Origin: Parapedobacter sp051400755
Lineage (GTDB): Bacteria > Bacteroidota > Bacteroidia > Sphingobacteriales > Sphingobacteriaceae
NCBI RefSeq assembly: GCF_051400755.1
Contig: NZ_JBLFFL010000003.1
Span: 1-64,000, forward strand
Direction of reading: 5' to 3'
Length of the DNA stretch: 64,000 nucleotides
The translations under genes and the position numbers were made by a program. Below are positions 42,550 to 50,915 of this stretch, piece by piece. The notes below the pieces were generated by a model. That model was given only the letters and a program-made list of their open reading frames with translations. It did not search any database and was not told the origin of the DNA. Numbering within the stretch: position 1 is the stretch's first letter; each line of letters opens with the position of its first letter.

Positions 42550-42951
42550 TTATAGACGATATAAATTCACATAGTGTATCACCGCCTTATTCTTGTAATG
42601 TGATTCTTGCCAGCTCTTGAAGGATTTGACATATTCTGCTCTTTCAATTTTGACATCATCAATACTATATGCTAATCCTTTCTGTTCGATACCATACGTC
42701 GAAACCTCGCTATAACCAGCCGCTTCGGCTTTGAATTTTTTCTTAATTTCGATAGCATTTTCTTCCCAGTCCGAATATAACAGCGGATCTGACACAATTA
42801 AATAGGCTGTTTTTTTATTTACATCGATATAATCATATGATAGGTAGATATAAAGTTCTTCGGCCTTATTTTCAATGGGCTTAAACCCGCTCAATGTATT
42901 GATCATACATACCGCCATCAAGGCTAGTGCAATTGCTCTAATTGTTTTCAT
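42550..42951 (-). CDS. Exported protein of unknown function
   Basis: A 133-residue protein with signal peptide (MKTIRAIALALMAVCMINTLSG). The mature part has LYIYLSYDYIDVNKKTAYLIVSD, a lysine-rich helix (EIKKKFKAEAAGYSEV) and VIHYVNLYRL at the end, giving a small alpha/beta shape. Its C-terminal part, with ESHYKNKAVIHYVNL, looks like a strand-helix-strand. It is 20 nt downstream in the same run as the paralogous pair. No family is recognised. Confidence 0.68.
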   Translation of the reverse strand: MKTIRAIALALMAVCMINTLSGFKPIENKAEELYIYLSYDYIDVNKKTAYLIVSDPLLYSDWEENAIEIKKKFKAEAAGYSEVSTYGIEQKGLAYSIDDVKIERAEYVKSFKSWQESHYKNKAVIHYVNLYRL

Positions 42952-43034
42952 GATTAAATTTTTAAGTTTCAGTGCCTACTCTTTTCCGGATTTTCAGCTT
43001 GCTCCGCCTTAATTCTTGTAGCTGGAAAATGGGG

Positions 43035-43583
43035 TTAATCAAAGGATATAGGTTCCGGTGCGCCGCAAAGCTTGCGGAGATGGTTGAAGGCTTTGTAGAT
43101 TTGGAGGTTCACTATCTCATCGAAATCTTCGTCAGTTCTTGTGAATGGCAAATCCGGTTCTCTGCTGTCAGGACTGTTTTTTTCGTTAAAAACTAAACCA
43201 TAGACAAAGTACTGCTCACCTTTTCGCTTTAGGGATATTGATTCAACTTCGCTTAGATCAATGTAATTTGTAAAATTTTCTGTTTGAGGCCGTCCTCCAG
43301 TGCCCGCCCCAATTAGATCTGATGTGATCTTATAGCTAAAACGTAGAATACACCCCATAATATTAACATCAGTGATTGTTATCAGACGTTGCATATAAAG
43401 GGATTCCCCTGGGGAATAACCAGCATCAAACCGTTCACCATTAGTAAAAAAGTCGTTTTTAAAATAATTCTCTATATATTCAATCGTTTCTTCTTTAGTG
43501 GGCTTTTCGTCTTGCGCCTTAATAAACTGTACTGCTCCTAGCAATAAAATAATTGTAAATACTAATGTTTTCATTGTTTTCAT
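43035..43583 (-). CDS. Exported protein of unknown function
   Basis: A 182-residue protein with signal peptide (MKTLVFTIILLLGAVQFIKAQ; an ATG three codons further upstream is used in this call). The mature part begins with a helix (EETIEYIENYFKNDFF) and continues as strands (LYMQRLITITDVNIMGCILRFSYK, NYIDLSEVESISLKRKGEQYFVYGL). The last part is helical with a FNHLRKLCGAPE motif. I recognise no domain. The 83-nt and 165-nt gaps on either side hold no gene. Confidence 0.68.
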   Translation of the reverse strand: MKTMKTLVFTIILLLGAVQFIKAQDEKPTKEETIEYIENYFKNDFFTNGERFDAGYSPGESLYMQRLITITDVNIMGCILRFSYKITSDLIGAGTGGRPQTENFTNYIDLSEVESISLKRKGEQYFVYGLVFNEKNSPDSREPDLPFTRTDEDFDEIVNLQIYKAFNHLRKLCGAPEPISFD

Positions 43584-43748
43584 TCTAGTTTTTATTGTTT
43601 TTGTTTCTTTTATTGGTAATCCTCAGTTCAAAACCGATATCGTGTACTAAAATTTGGGATGGGATTTTTTAAATTAACTTTACACTTAATCAATGTTAGG
43701 AATAGTTCCTTCACTTGTATTGTTTTGATAATTTGCAGCACCAGATCC

Positions 43749-45674
43749 TTACCATATATTTCTAATCATTGATTTAGCATCTTTTGTTAAACTATAAGTA
43801 ATTGATGCAAAAACGCCCACTTTATATCGGTCCTTCATAAATGAGGACAGATCGCTGGTGTTAGGTACTATTGTGCCTACGGGGGCGCTGGCACGAAGCT
43901 GTTTCACATTGCGTAAAGAGGGACCAAGTGAAACGAAAATCCGCTCCCTTTTACCCAACAGAATTGTCGGCCCTATATAGAAGTTGCCTAATTGTATTTT
44001 ACCGTTATCTACACCTATACCTATTCCTGCACTAGCTCCATATGCTAAATAGCCGGTTTTTCTTCTGCTCATAGTCACCATTCCCACTATAGAAGGAACG
44101 GCTATTCCATCTGCATCCGATTCGGCAATTTTCGAGACGGTATCTAATTCATACGTATTTACGCCCCAATAATAGCTGGCCGCCAATCCTAAACTAAAAT
44201 CGACCCGGGTCCCTCCGAAAGTAGGTTGTCTATACACAAAATTTCGTTCACTGTGGTGCGCATCCGAAATCCCGTCACCTCTCTTTTTAATATGCGCATG
44301 GAACTCTAACAGATCATTTTCGGGTTGAATAGGAATGGATCGAACACTATATCGCGAAGAATCTTGCAAAACTGATAACACCCATTGCGCTTGTCGAAGA
44401 AGGTTCTCTACCGGATACTTCGCCAACCAATCCGCTAATTGATCGGATTTCATTTTTAAAAATTGGGGATAAGCCTGGGCCTTAGAAATACCACTGGGAC
44501 TCATAAAATCATCCAACAACGGAGAATAAATAACCTTAAAGTATGAATTTGTAAGTTCAGAATAGCTTCTCTTATAATTGTCAATGGTGGTTACGCTTTT
44601 AAAAAGCTTAAATACATACTGTTTTAATTCCTGCTCATATTGTCTTTTAAAAAGTGTGTAGCTGAGCTGGGGATTGTCTGCCATGGTATTTATAGCTTTC
44701 GCATACCGCAACATCATAAACACATGCCGACTATCAGCCATGAAGTCATCGTATTTCGCATAAAAATCGTTAGCCAAGAGGTAGTAGCTTTTTACACTTT
44801 CATTCATTTGCTTTTCAAGACTATCTTTTCTTGTACTATCCTTCTTGATCTTATGTTCCAAATTTGTCCATTCATTGAGCTTGCCCTTAATAACTTCCAA
44901 ATGCTTCCGTGCATCCTTTACAGCTACCGAATCGGTGGCAGTCAATAGTTCTTGTCTTTCTTCGGCGATCAGGGTATCCAATATACCTTTTAGCCGTTGC
45001 GCATTAACAGAATCAAGAATACGGAAACCGTTGGCACCTTTTTCATGTAGTACTAAACTATCTAGATCCGACAAGACAGCAATACTATCCTGCCTTCCTT
45101 TTTCGTCACGAATCTTCTCATCCAACTTAAGGAGTTCATTCACAATATTAAAGGCTTTCTGATTCTGCTGAGCCGTAGCTTTTACTTTGCCGTCAGCCTT
45201 ACTTTCCTTAAAATCACCTGCTATCAATGACGATGTCTGACTGGCGATATTCTTGCTCAGATCATTTTGCGACGTTGCTAATTTTCCTTCAGCTTCCTGG
45301 ATATCCCATTTTGCGATAATCTGAAGAAGTTCCTTATCAAAGGAAGAGGCAGCTAATATGGAGTCTTTCGGTGTTAATGTCACCTTATAGGCAAACGGAT
45401 TAATATTTCTAACCTCGAACACAACAGGTGTATGTACTTTAACCCGTTTTAGTGGATAAACATACTTCCCAGTTCTGAAATCGTAGGAAATAATGCGCGT
45501 GGTCGTATCGACGAAATTTTTCTGTTTACCTGTTTTCCCTCCGTTCTTCGATCCACCAGCCGTACATATTTCTTTCTTTTTACTGTTATTAATCCCTTTC
45601 TCCACGTCAGTCTCCTGCCCCCAAGCCACCGATACCAAACAGCATAAAAATAATACTAACAACCTCGTTCTCAT
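43749..45674 (-). CDS. Large exported protein with coiled-coil middle and beta-barrel-like end
   Basis: A 641-residue protein with a signal peptide (LLVLFLCCLVSVAWGQ). Residues about 60-110 hold beta strands (RIISYDFRTGKYVYPLKRVKVHTPVVFEVRNINPF). About 110-330 is long, helical and rich in K, E, Q and D (coiled-coil-like). The last 190 residues are Gly- and aromatic-rich alternating strands (TRVDFSLGLAASYYWGV, GYLAYGASAGIGIGVDNGKIQLGNFYIGP, RIFVSLGPSL) and end with a short aromatic W, as in outer-membrane barrels. The combination suggests an outer-membrane protein with a periplasmic stalk. It is in the AT-rich block of unknown exported genes; function unknown. Confidence 0.75.
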   Translation of the reverse strand: MRTRLLVLFLCCLVSVAWGQETDVEKGINNSKKKEICTAGGSKNGGKTGKQKNFVDTTTRIISYDFRTGKYVYPLKRVKVHTPVVFEVRNINPFAYKVTLTPKDSILAASSFDKELLQIIAKWDIQEAEGKLATSQNDLSKNIASQTSSLIAGDFKESKADGKVKATAQQNQKAFNIVNELLKLDEKIRDEKGRQDSIAVLSDLDSLVLHEKGANGFRILDSVNAQRLKGILDTLIAEERQELLTATDSVAVKDARKHLEVIKGKLNEWTNLEHKIKKDSTRKDSLEKQMNESVKSYYLLANDFYAKYDDFMADSRHVFMMLRYAKAINTMADNPQLSYTLFKRQYEQELKQYVFKLFKSVTTIDNYKRSYSELTNSYFKVIYSPLLDDFMSPSGISKAQAYPQFLKMKSDQLADWLAKYPVENLLRQAQWVLSVLQDSSRYSVRSIPIQPENDLLEFHAHIKKRGDGISDAHHSERNFVYRQPTFGGTRVDFSLGLAASYYWGVNTYELDTVSKIAESDADGIAVPSIVGMVTMSRRKTGYLAYGASAGIGIGVDNGKIQLGNFYIGPTILLGKRERIFVSLGPSLRNVKQLRASAPVGTIVPNTSDLSSFMKDRYKVGVFASITYSLTKDAKSMIRNIW

Positions 45675-45706
45675 AGTTTAGGATTCAAATTGTTCATGAT
45701 TTTGGT

Positions 45707-46120
45707 TTAATCTTCCTCACACAAATATTTGAAATGTTGTAAGATAAGAGGTCTCCATTTTTGGTTATAGTCCGCGATGTCTTTTCGACGAGCCTTTTCC
45801 GCCTCGTCCCAAGTATCGTAAGGACCAAATGCGATGGTCCTATTCAAACTCCTAACTCCCCTTTGTTTGGCATGGTACGCTTCGTAGTATTCCACAAGTT
45901 GATTATCAACCCCTAATGAAGAATTGGAGGTATATCCATTACAGTTGATACGGACTACATTGCTAACAACGGGTTGGGTATTTAATTTAGCGGCCTCAGT
46001 TTGCGGAAGCCACTCCCAGCCAACAGCGTAAAAATATACGGTTTCACTTTTTTCCTGTGCAAATGTAATAGCGCTTTGCGCCAGCAAAAATGCCACGAAT
46101 GCCAATTTCAATTTTTTCAT
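45707..46120 (-). CDS. Exported protein of unknown function
   Basis: A 137-residue protein with signal peptide (LAFVAFLLAQSAITFAQ). The mature part has VYFYAVGWEWLPQTEAAKLNTQPVVSNVVRINC, YYEAYHAKQRGVRS and AFGPYDTWDEAEKARRKDIADYNQ. The YDTWDEAEKAR part resembles the SPOR-like repeated unit where 'GPF-...-AE-A' marks a peptidoglycan-associated fold, but the match is only a hint. It starts the run of exported genes; the gene to its left follows 32 nt later. Confidence 0.65.
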   Translation of the reverse strand: MKKLKLAFVAFLLAQSAITFAQEKSETVYFYAVGWEWLPQTEAAKLNTQPVVSNVVRINCNGYTSNSSLGVDNQLVEYYEAYHAKQRGVRSLNRTIAFGPYDTWDEAEKARRKDIADYNQKWRPLILQHFKYLCEED

Positions 46121-46265
46121 TTTGATAATTTTTCACTATTATCCGACTAAAGTCGGCGTTATTTACATTTATTGCTTTCCGGCCCATTGGGGTTGTTCTC
46201 ATACTTTATTTTATTCGGTGAAGGTTATTTTCAAGCAAAGTAAACTAATATTCAAATCGTAAAAA

Positions 46266-46283
46266 ATACCCTAAAGTGGGTAT
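46266..46283. promoter_or_regulatory. Inverted repeat upstream of the Nfu gene
   Basis: ATACCC (46266-46271) and GGGTAT (46278-46283) with the centre TAAAGT. It lies in the 274-nt gap between the exported-protein block and the Nfu gene, where no gene is visible. Its distance to the Nfu start is about 110 nt. It may be an operator; nothing else supports this. Confidence 0.35.
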
Positions 46284-46369
46284 GCCTGCCACCTCACCAG
46301 CCTATCCGAAAACTACACCGTCGTGTAACCTTTGACGAAACGCTGACCCTTATTCTTAGGGAATATTAA

Positions 46370-46377
46370 TATCTTTG
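46370..46377 (+). promoter_or_regulatory. -7 box before the Nfu gene
   Basis: TATCTTTG matches TAnnTTTG and lies 17 nt before the ATG at 46395, giving a very short leader. A TTG at the -33 position is not present, so the promoter may need an activator. Confidence 0.4.
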
Positions 46378-46394
46378 TAAAAACAGTATATCAG

Positions 46395-46949
46395 ATGGCT
46401 ACTATTAACGTGTATACCGAATATACGCCGAATCCGGCGACCATGAAGTTTTTGGTCAATAAGCTCTTAGTCAATGGCAGTTTGGACTTCCCAGACCGGG
46501 AAAAGGCGCAATCGTCCCCGTTTGCACGGGAGCTTTTCAAATTCAACTTTGTGAATGGTGTTTTCTTCGCCAGTAATTTTGTGACCATCACCAAAACTGA
46601 CGATGCCGAGTGGGAAGATATTGAGGCTATTCTCAAAGACTTCGTAAAAGGTGCCGTGGAGTCGGAGCTGAAAGTGCAGGAAGTGGCGGTAGACGAAGAT
46701 GTCAACTTTGAAGGTTCCGAAACCGAGATCAAGATCCAGCAAATCCTGCACGACTATGTGCGGCCCGCCGTTGAGCAAGATGGGGGTGCCATCAGCTATA
46801 AGTCATTTGACGAGGGTACCGTATTTGTCGAACTCCGCGGATCGTGCAGCGGCTGCCCCTCCTCTACCATTACCCTGAAAGCCGGTATAGAAGGACTGCT
46901 GAAACGCATGGTGCCCGAGGTACAAGAAGTGGTAGCCGAAGCCATGTAA
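46395..46949 (+). CDS. Nfu-type iron-sulfur cluster scaffold/carrier protein
   Basis: A 184-residue protein made of an Nfu N-terminal domain (about 1-90, YTEYTPNPATMKFLVNKLL and ELFKFNFVNGVFFASNFVTIT) and a NifU-like C-terminal domain (about 110-184) with the cluster-binding CSGC (Cys151, Cys154) in RGSCSGCPSSTITLKAGIE. Such proteins bind a 4Fe-4S cluster and pass it to target enzymes. The domain order is the one of mitochondrial and many bacterial Nfu proteins. The next gene starts 19 nt later (esterase-like), but they are probably functionally unrelated. Confidence 0.93.
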   Translation: MATINVYTEYTPNPATMKFLVNKLLVNGSLDFPDREKAQSSPFARELFKFNFVNGVFFASNFVTITKTDDAEWEDIEAILKDFVKGAVESELKVQEVAVDEDVNFEGSETEIKIQQILHDYVRPAVEQDGGAISYKSFDEGTVFVELRGSCSGCPSSTITLKAGIEGLLKRMVPEVQEVVAEAM

Positions 46950-46968
46950 CGGTATGTTTAATCCGCCG

Positions 46969-47640
46969 ATGCGCACATACAGTTGGTTGGTTCTCTGCTT
47001 GATCATGGCTTGTGGGTCTCCGCAGCCCAAGACCGAAGATGATCGTGCGGCCGACACCACCGCAACAAAGACCCCCTCAACAGCAAAACCCGCAAACATT
47101 CTTTTTTTCGGCACTAGCCTTACCGCCGGGCATGGCCTGGAAGATTCGGATTTGGCCTTTCCCGGACTGATCCAACAGCGAATCGATTCCTTGGGGCTCC
47201 CTTATCGGGTAATCAACGGCGGCCTGAGCGGCGAAACATCGGCAGCGGGTAATGAGCGTATTGATTGGTTACTCAATGAACCGTTAACCATCTTTGTGCT
47301 CGAACTGGGTGCTAACGACGGCCTTCGGGGCATCCCGACCGAAGAGACGTACAAAAATCTGCAAAGCATCATTGACAAGGTCAAACAACGATATCCCGAT
47401 TGCCGGTTGATACTTGCGGGAATGATGGTTCCGCCGAGCATGGGCGGCACATATGGGCGTTCTTTTTCTGCCATGTTTCCGAAGTTGGCCGAAGCCAATG
47501 ATATGGCCTTTGTACCTTTTCTCCTCGACCGGGTAGCCGGTGAAACAGACCTCAATCTGGAAGACGGCATCCACCCGAATGAGCAGGGGCATCAAATCGT
47601 TGCCAATACCGTTTGGCAAACCCTGCAACCCATGCTTTAG
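46969..47640 (+). CDS. SGNH-hydrolase lipoprotein (TesA-like arylesterase)
   Basis: About 223 residues. A lipobox (IMAC) follows a hydrophobic start (YSWLVLCL), then a T/A-rich linker. The SGNH fold has block I ILFFGTSLTAGHGLED (with nucleophile Ser in GTSL), block II INGGLSGET (Gly), block III LELGANDGLRG (Asn), and block V DGIHPNEQGH (Asp, His), so the catalytic set is complete. It would hydrolyse short or lyso-lipid esters at the envelope. ATG 46969 gives a clean lipoprotein signal; an in-frame ATG at 46954 is possible. Confidence 0.88.
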   Translation: MRTYSWLVLCLIMACGSPQPKTEDDRAADTTATKTPSTAKPANILFFGTSLTAGHGLEDSDLAFPGLIQQRIDSLGLPYRVINGGLSGETSAAGNERIDWLLNEPLTIFVLELGANDGLRGIPTEETYKNLQSIIDKVKQRYPDCRLILAGMMVPPSMGGTYGRSFSAMFPKLAEANDMAFVPFLLDRVAGETDLNLEDGIHPNEQGHQIVANTVWQTLQPML

Positions 47641-47723
47641 CAACCCGCCATTTCCAAATTCATTCCATTATCATCGGTAAAATCCTTAACTTTAGCACCA
47701 AAATCGATAATAACCATATTGTA

Positions 47724-48569
47724 ATGAGCGAAGACATCACGAAATTAGAGAAAATTGCATCACAGGTCAGGCGAGACATCGTACGGATGGTTCATGCCTG
47801 TCAATCCGGCCACCCCGGTGGATCACTGGGCTGTACGGATTTTTTTGTAGCACTGTATTTCAGTGCAATGGAGCGAAAATCGGGATTCGATATCGATGGT
47901 ATCGGAGAAGACATCTTTTTCTTATCAAATGGCCACATTTCTCCTGTATTTTACAGTGCGCTTGCCCGTGCAGGCTATTTTGAGGTAAGCGAACTGGCGA
48001 CATTTCGCCAGATCAATTCACGCCTCCAAGGACACCCCACCACCCACGAAGGGCTACCGGGCATACGCATCGCTTCCGGATCACTGGGGCAAGGGCTTTC
48101 TGTCGCCATCGGCGCCGCCCGTGCCAAAAAGCTGAACAATGATGACCACTTGGTATATGTGTTGATGGGAGATGGTGAACAGCAGGAGGGACAAATTTGG
48201 GAGGCGGCTATGTATGCACCTTACAATAAGGTAGACAATCTCATCGCAACCATTGATTACAACGGGCAGCAGATCGATGGGGCGACCGAAGACGTATTAT
48301 CCCTCGGCAATCTCCGTGCAAAATGGGAAGCTTTTGGTTGGGATGTGCTCGAAATGAATGGCAACGTGATGGGCGAGGTACTGGCCGGATTGACAACGGC
48401 CAAGTCACGCACCGGAAAAGGAAAGCCTGTACTCATCCTCATGAAAACCGGAATGGGCTATGGCGTGGACTTTATGATGGGCTCTCATAAATGGCATGGG
48501 GTAGCGCCCAATGATGAGCAGTTGGCTTCCGCGCTGGCACAATTGGAAGAAACGCTTGGGGATTATTAG
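47724..48569 (+). CDS. Transketolase, N-terminal (TPP-binding) subunit
   Basis: A 281-residue protein with the TPP-binding part of transketolase as a separate subunit. It has RMVHACQSGHPGGSLGCTDFFVALYF, SNGHISPVFYSALARAG, the HPTTHEG-LPGIRIASGSLGQGLSVAIG stretch and the TPP motif GDGEQQEGQIWEAAMYAPYNKVDNLIATIDYN. It needs the C-terminal subunit at 48660 to be active. The split form is common in Bacteroidota and in Gram-positives. The enzyme moves two-carbon units in the pentose phosphate pathway. The start ATG at 47724 is preferred to a longer frame that overlaps the esterase gene. Confidence 0.93.
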   Translation: MSEDITKLEKIASQVRRDIVRMVHACQSGHPGGSLGCTDFFVALYFSAMERKSGFDIDGIGEDIFFLSNGHISPVFYSALARAGYFEVSELATFRQINSRLQGHPTTHEGLPGIRIASGSLGQGLSVAIGAARAKKLNNDDHLVYVLMGDGEQQEGQIWEAAMYAPYNKVDNLIATIDYNGQQIDGATEDVLSLGNLRAKWEAFGWDVLEMNGNVMGEVLAGLTTAKSRTGKGKPVLILMKTGMGYGVDFMMGSHKWHGVAPNDEQLASALAQLEETLGDY

Positions 48570-48573
48570 ATAC

Positions 48574-48634
48574 GAGACGTTAGACAAGAGACGTTAGACA
48601 AGAGACGTTAGACGTTAGACAAGAGACATTAGAC
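48574..48634. repeat. Short direct repeats between the transketolase genes
   Basis: Copies of GAGACGTTAGACAA (14 nt) at 48574-48587 and 48588-48601, a shortened GAGACGTTAGAC at 48602-48613, then GTTAGACAA and a diverged GAGACATTAGAC. They lie in the 90-nt gap between the two transketolase subunit genes. They look like a slippage repeat; a leader or attenuation role cannot be excluded. Confidence 0.7.
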
Positions 48635-48659
48635 ACTGGGCATTAGCGATTAGATTAAA

Positions 48660-49613
48660 ATGAAAAAATACACCTATACAGATAAAAAAGATACGCGTTC
48701 GGGTTTTGGTGCGGGTTTGCTGGAAGTCGGCCGGAAAAATGAAAACGTGGTGGCGCTCTGCGCTGACTTGGTGGGTTCGCTCAAGATGAATGATTTCATC
48801 AAGGAATTTCCTGAGCGTTTTTTCCAGATCGGTATCGCCGAAGCCAATATGATGGGCATCGCTGCCGGACTAACCATTGGCGGCAAGATCCCGTATACGG
48901 GTACCTTTGCCAATTTCTCCACAGGACGCGTTTATGATCAGATCCGGCAGTCCATCGCCTATTCGGACAAAAATGTTAAGATCTGTGCCTCCCATGCAGG
49001 CCTGACACTCGGAGAGGATGGCGCAACCCATCAGATTTTAGAAGATATCGGACTGATGAAGATGTTGCCGGGCATGACCGTCATCAACCCCTGTGATTAT
49101 AATCAAACAAAAGCGGCCACCATCGCGATCGCCGACCACCACGGACCGGTATACCTGCGCTTCGGTCGGCCGGTGGTCCCCATTTTCACCGATCCGAACC
49201 AAAAATTCGAAATCGGCAAAGCTTGGATGGTCAATGAAGGCAGCGATGTGAGTATTTTCGCTACCGGCCACCTGGTATGGGAGGCGATATTGGCCGGCGA
49301 GCAACTGGCCGAAATGGGCATCGACGCGGAGATCATCAACATTCACACCATCAAACCGCTGGATGAAGAAGCCATCTTGAAATCCGTGGCGAAAACCGGC
49401 TGTGTGGTTACCGCAGAAGAGCATAACCGACTCGGCGGACTTGGAGATAGCGTCGCGCAGGTACTCGCCAGAAACAATCCCACTCCGCAAGAATACGTCG
49501 CAGTAAACGACAGCTTCGGAGAAAGCGGCACGCCGGCGCAACTGATGGAAAAATATGGACTGAATGCCGCCAATATCATCGCGGCGGTCCAACGCGTAAT
49601 CAAACGGAAATAA
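48660..49613 (+). CDS. Transketolase, C-terminal subunit
   Basis: A 317-residue protein with the pyrimidine-binding (PYR) and C-terminal domains of transketolase: DTRSGFGAGLLEVGRKNENVVALCADLVGSLKMNDF, FFQIGIAEANMMGIAAGLTIGG (with the catalytic Glu), FANFSTGRVYDQIRQSIAYSDKNVKICASHAGLTLGEDGATHQ, and the last domain EIINIHTIKPLDEEAILKSVAKTGCVVTAEEHNRLGGLGDSVA. Together with the subunit at 47724 it forms a complete enzyme. The gene begins 90 nt after its partner and is followed by an ECF sigma operon. Confidence 0.93.
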   Translation: MKKYTYTDKKDTRSGFGAGLLEVGRKNENVVALCADLVGSLKMNDFIKEFPERFFQIGIAEANMMGIAAGLTIGGKIPYTGTFANFSTGRVYDQIRQSIAYSDKNVKICASHAGLTLGEDGATHQILEDIGLMKMLPGMTVINPCDYNQTKAATIAIADHHGPVYLRFGRPVVPIFTDPNQKFEIGKAWMVNEGSDVSIFATGHLVWEAILAGEQLAEMGIDAEIINIHTIKPLDEEAILKSVAKTGCVVTAEEHNRLGGLGDSVAQVLARNNPTPQEYVAVNDSFGESGTPAQLMEKYGLNAANIIAAVQRVIKRK

Positions 49614-49634
49614 TCGCCGGGACAGGTTCAGCGC

Positions 49635-50183
49635 ATGATGGAAGACGCCCAGATACTGGAGAAATTTGCGGATAGCCGTACACGGGACGAGGCGTTTGCG
49701 CTGTTGCTGAAAAAATACCAGCAAAAAATCTATTGGCATGTGCGGCGCTTGGTCATTGACCATGACGATGCGGATGACCTGGTGCAGGACATCTTCATTA
49801 AAGTGTGGAAAAATCTGGAGAATTTCAGGGAAGATGCCCAGTTGTATACCTGGCTTTACCGCATTGCTACCAATGAATGCATCACGTTCCTGAACAAAAA
49901 AAAGCAGCGGCAGAATGTTTCGTTGGATGATGAAAGTTCAGCTTATCTGGCCGATTCGCTGACCGATACGCCTTATTTCAACGGAAATCAAGCACAATTG
50001 AAATTACAGCAAGCCATCCTGACACTTCCGGAGAAACAGCGCATGGTTTTTAACATGAAATACTTTGATGATTTGAAGTACGAAGAAATATCAGATATCG
50101 TGGGTACCAGCGTGGGCGCATTAAAAGCATCTTATCATTTGGCAGTAAAGAAGATCGCTCAATTTTTCGAGGCAAACGATTAA
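49635..50183 (+). CDS. ECF-type RNA polymerase sigma factor
   Basis: A 182-residue ECF sigma factor. Region 2: LLLKKYQQKIYWHVRRLVIDHDDADDLVQDIFIKVWKNLENFREDAQLYTWLYRIATNECITFLNKKK, read in parts. Region 4: LPEKQRMVFNMKYFDDLKYEEISDIVGTSVGALKASYHLAVKKI. The next gene, 33 nt downstream, encodes a protein with one membrane segment whose N-terminal half is cytoplasmic and repetitive, a likely partner. The third gene is an exported Spy-like protein. This is a common operon shape in Bacteroidota. Confidence 0.93.
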   Translation: MMEDAQILEKFADSRTRDEAFALLLKKYQQKIYWHVRRLVIDHDDADDLVQDIFIKVWKNLENFREDAQLYTWLYRIATNECITFLNKKKQRQNVSLDDESSAYLADSLTDTPYFNGNQAQLKLQQAILTLPEKQRMVFNMKYFDDLKYEEISDIVGTSVGALKASYHLAVKKIAQFFEAND

Positions 50184-50216
50184 ACCTTCGCGTAACAAAA
50201 ACATCTAAGGAGTACC

Positions 50217-50912
50217 ATGAAGGAAAAACACACATATCATCCTGTTGATGCGGCCCACGAGTTGCCAGACGCGTTGCGTGTGAATCCATTTACGGTTCCT
50301 GATGGTTATTTTGATGGACTGCATCAACGTATCCTTCGGCGGCAACGCGACGGGGAAGGTGCGCAGACGGCATGGGTGGTACCTTCCGGTTATTTCGATC
50401 AGCTAACGGACCGCATAACCGCTCAGATTGCCGAACAAAAACTCAGGGATGCCGTCAGTGAACCTGGTTTTACCACTCCCGAAGGGTATTTTGGTCAACT
50501 GGAAGAGCAGCTATTGCTTGGCGCAACCCTTCGCAGGCAGGCGGAGGAAACCGGATTTACCGTTCCGGCTGCTTACTTCGATGGCTTGCAAAGCACCCTT
50601 GCTGAGCGGACAGCCGATCAGGCAACCCCCATCCGCAGCATCCGTCAGCCGAAATGGGTGGCATACGCCGCCGCGGCGTGCATCGCCTTGGCGGCAAGCG
50701 CTGTTTTGTTTTTCAATTCAGCAAACGACACGGCAAATAGCAGCCAATTGGGTTCGGTGCCTGACCAAGAAATACTCAATTACTTGGAGCTTTATGGAAC
50801 AGCAAATGATATGATCTATATCACTGAACATTTGGATGATTTCGATGAAGGTAGTATCGGTGAAGGGTTGAGTGAAGATGATATTGAAGCATACCTTAAT
50901 CATACGCTGTAA
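50217..50912 (+). CDS. Putative anti-sigma factor with four PxGYF repeats
   Basis: A 231-residue protein with one transmembrane segment (about 149-166, YAAAACIALAASAVLFF). Its cytoplasmic half contains four copies of a short motif: NPFTVPDGYFDGL (Pro28, Tyr31, Phe32), AWVVPSGYFDQL (Pro56), PGFTTPEGYFGQL (Pro88), TGFTVPAAYFDGL (Pro117), spaced 28-32 residues. The C-terminal part outside is acidic (YITEHLDDFDEGSIGEGLSEDDIEAYLNHTL). The position after an ECF sigma gene suggests that it binds the sigma factor. The family with VPxGYF repeats in Bacteroidota is otherwise of unknown role. Confidence 0.8.
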   Translation: MKEKHTYHPVDAAHELPDALRVNPFTVPDGYFDGLHQRILRRQRDGEGAQTAWVVPSGYFDQLTDRITAQIAEQKLRDAVSEPGFTTPEGYFGQLEEQLLLGATLRRQAEETGFTVPAAYFDGLQSTLAERTADQATPIRSIRQPKWVAYAAAACIALAASAVLFFNSANDTANSSQLGSVPDQEILNYLELYGTANDMIYITEHLDDFDEGSIGEGLSEDDIEAYLNHTL

Positions 50913-50915
50913 AAA

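Noticed and set aside
48574..48634. Direct repeats considered as a CRISPR array
   Set aside because: Units are 14 nt without unique spacers, and no cas genes are in the window.
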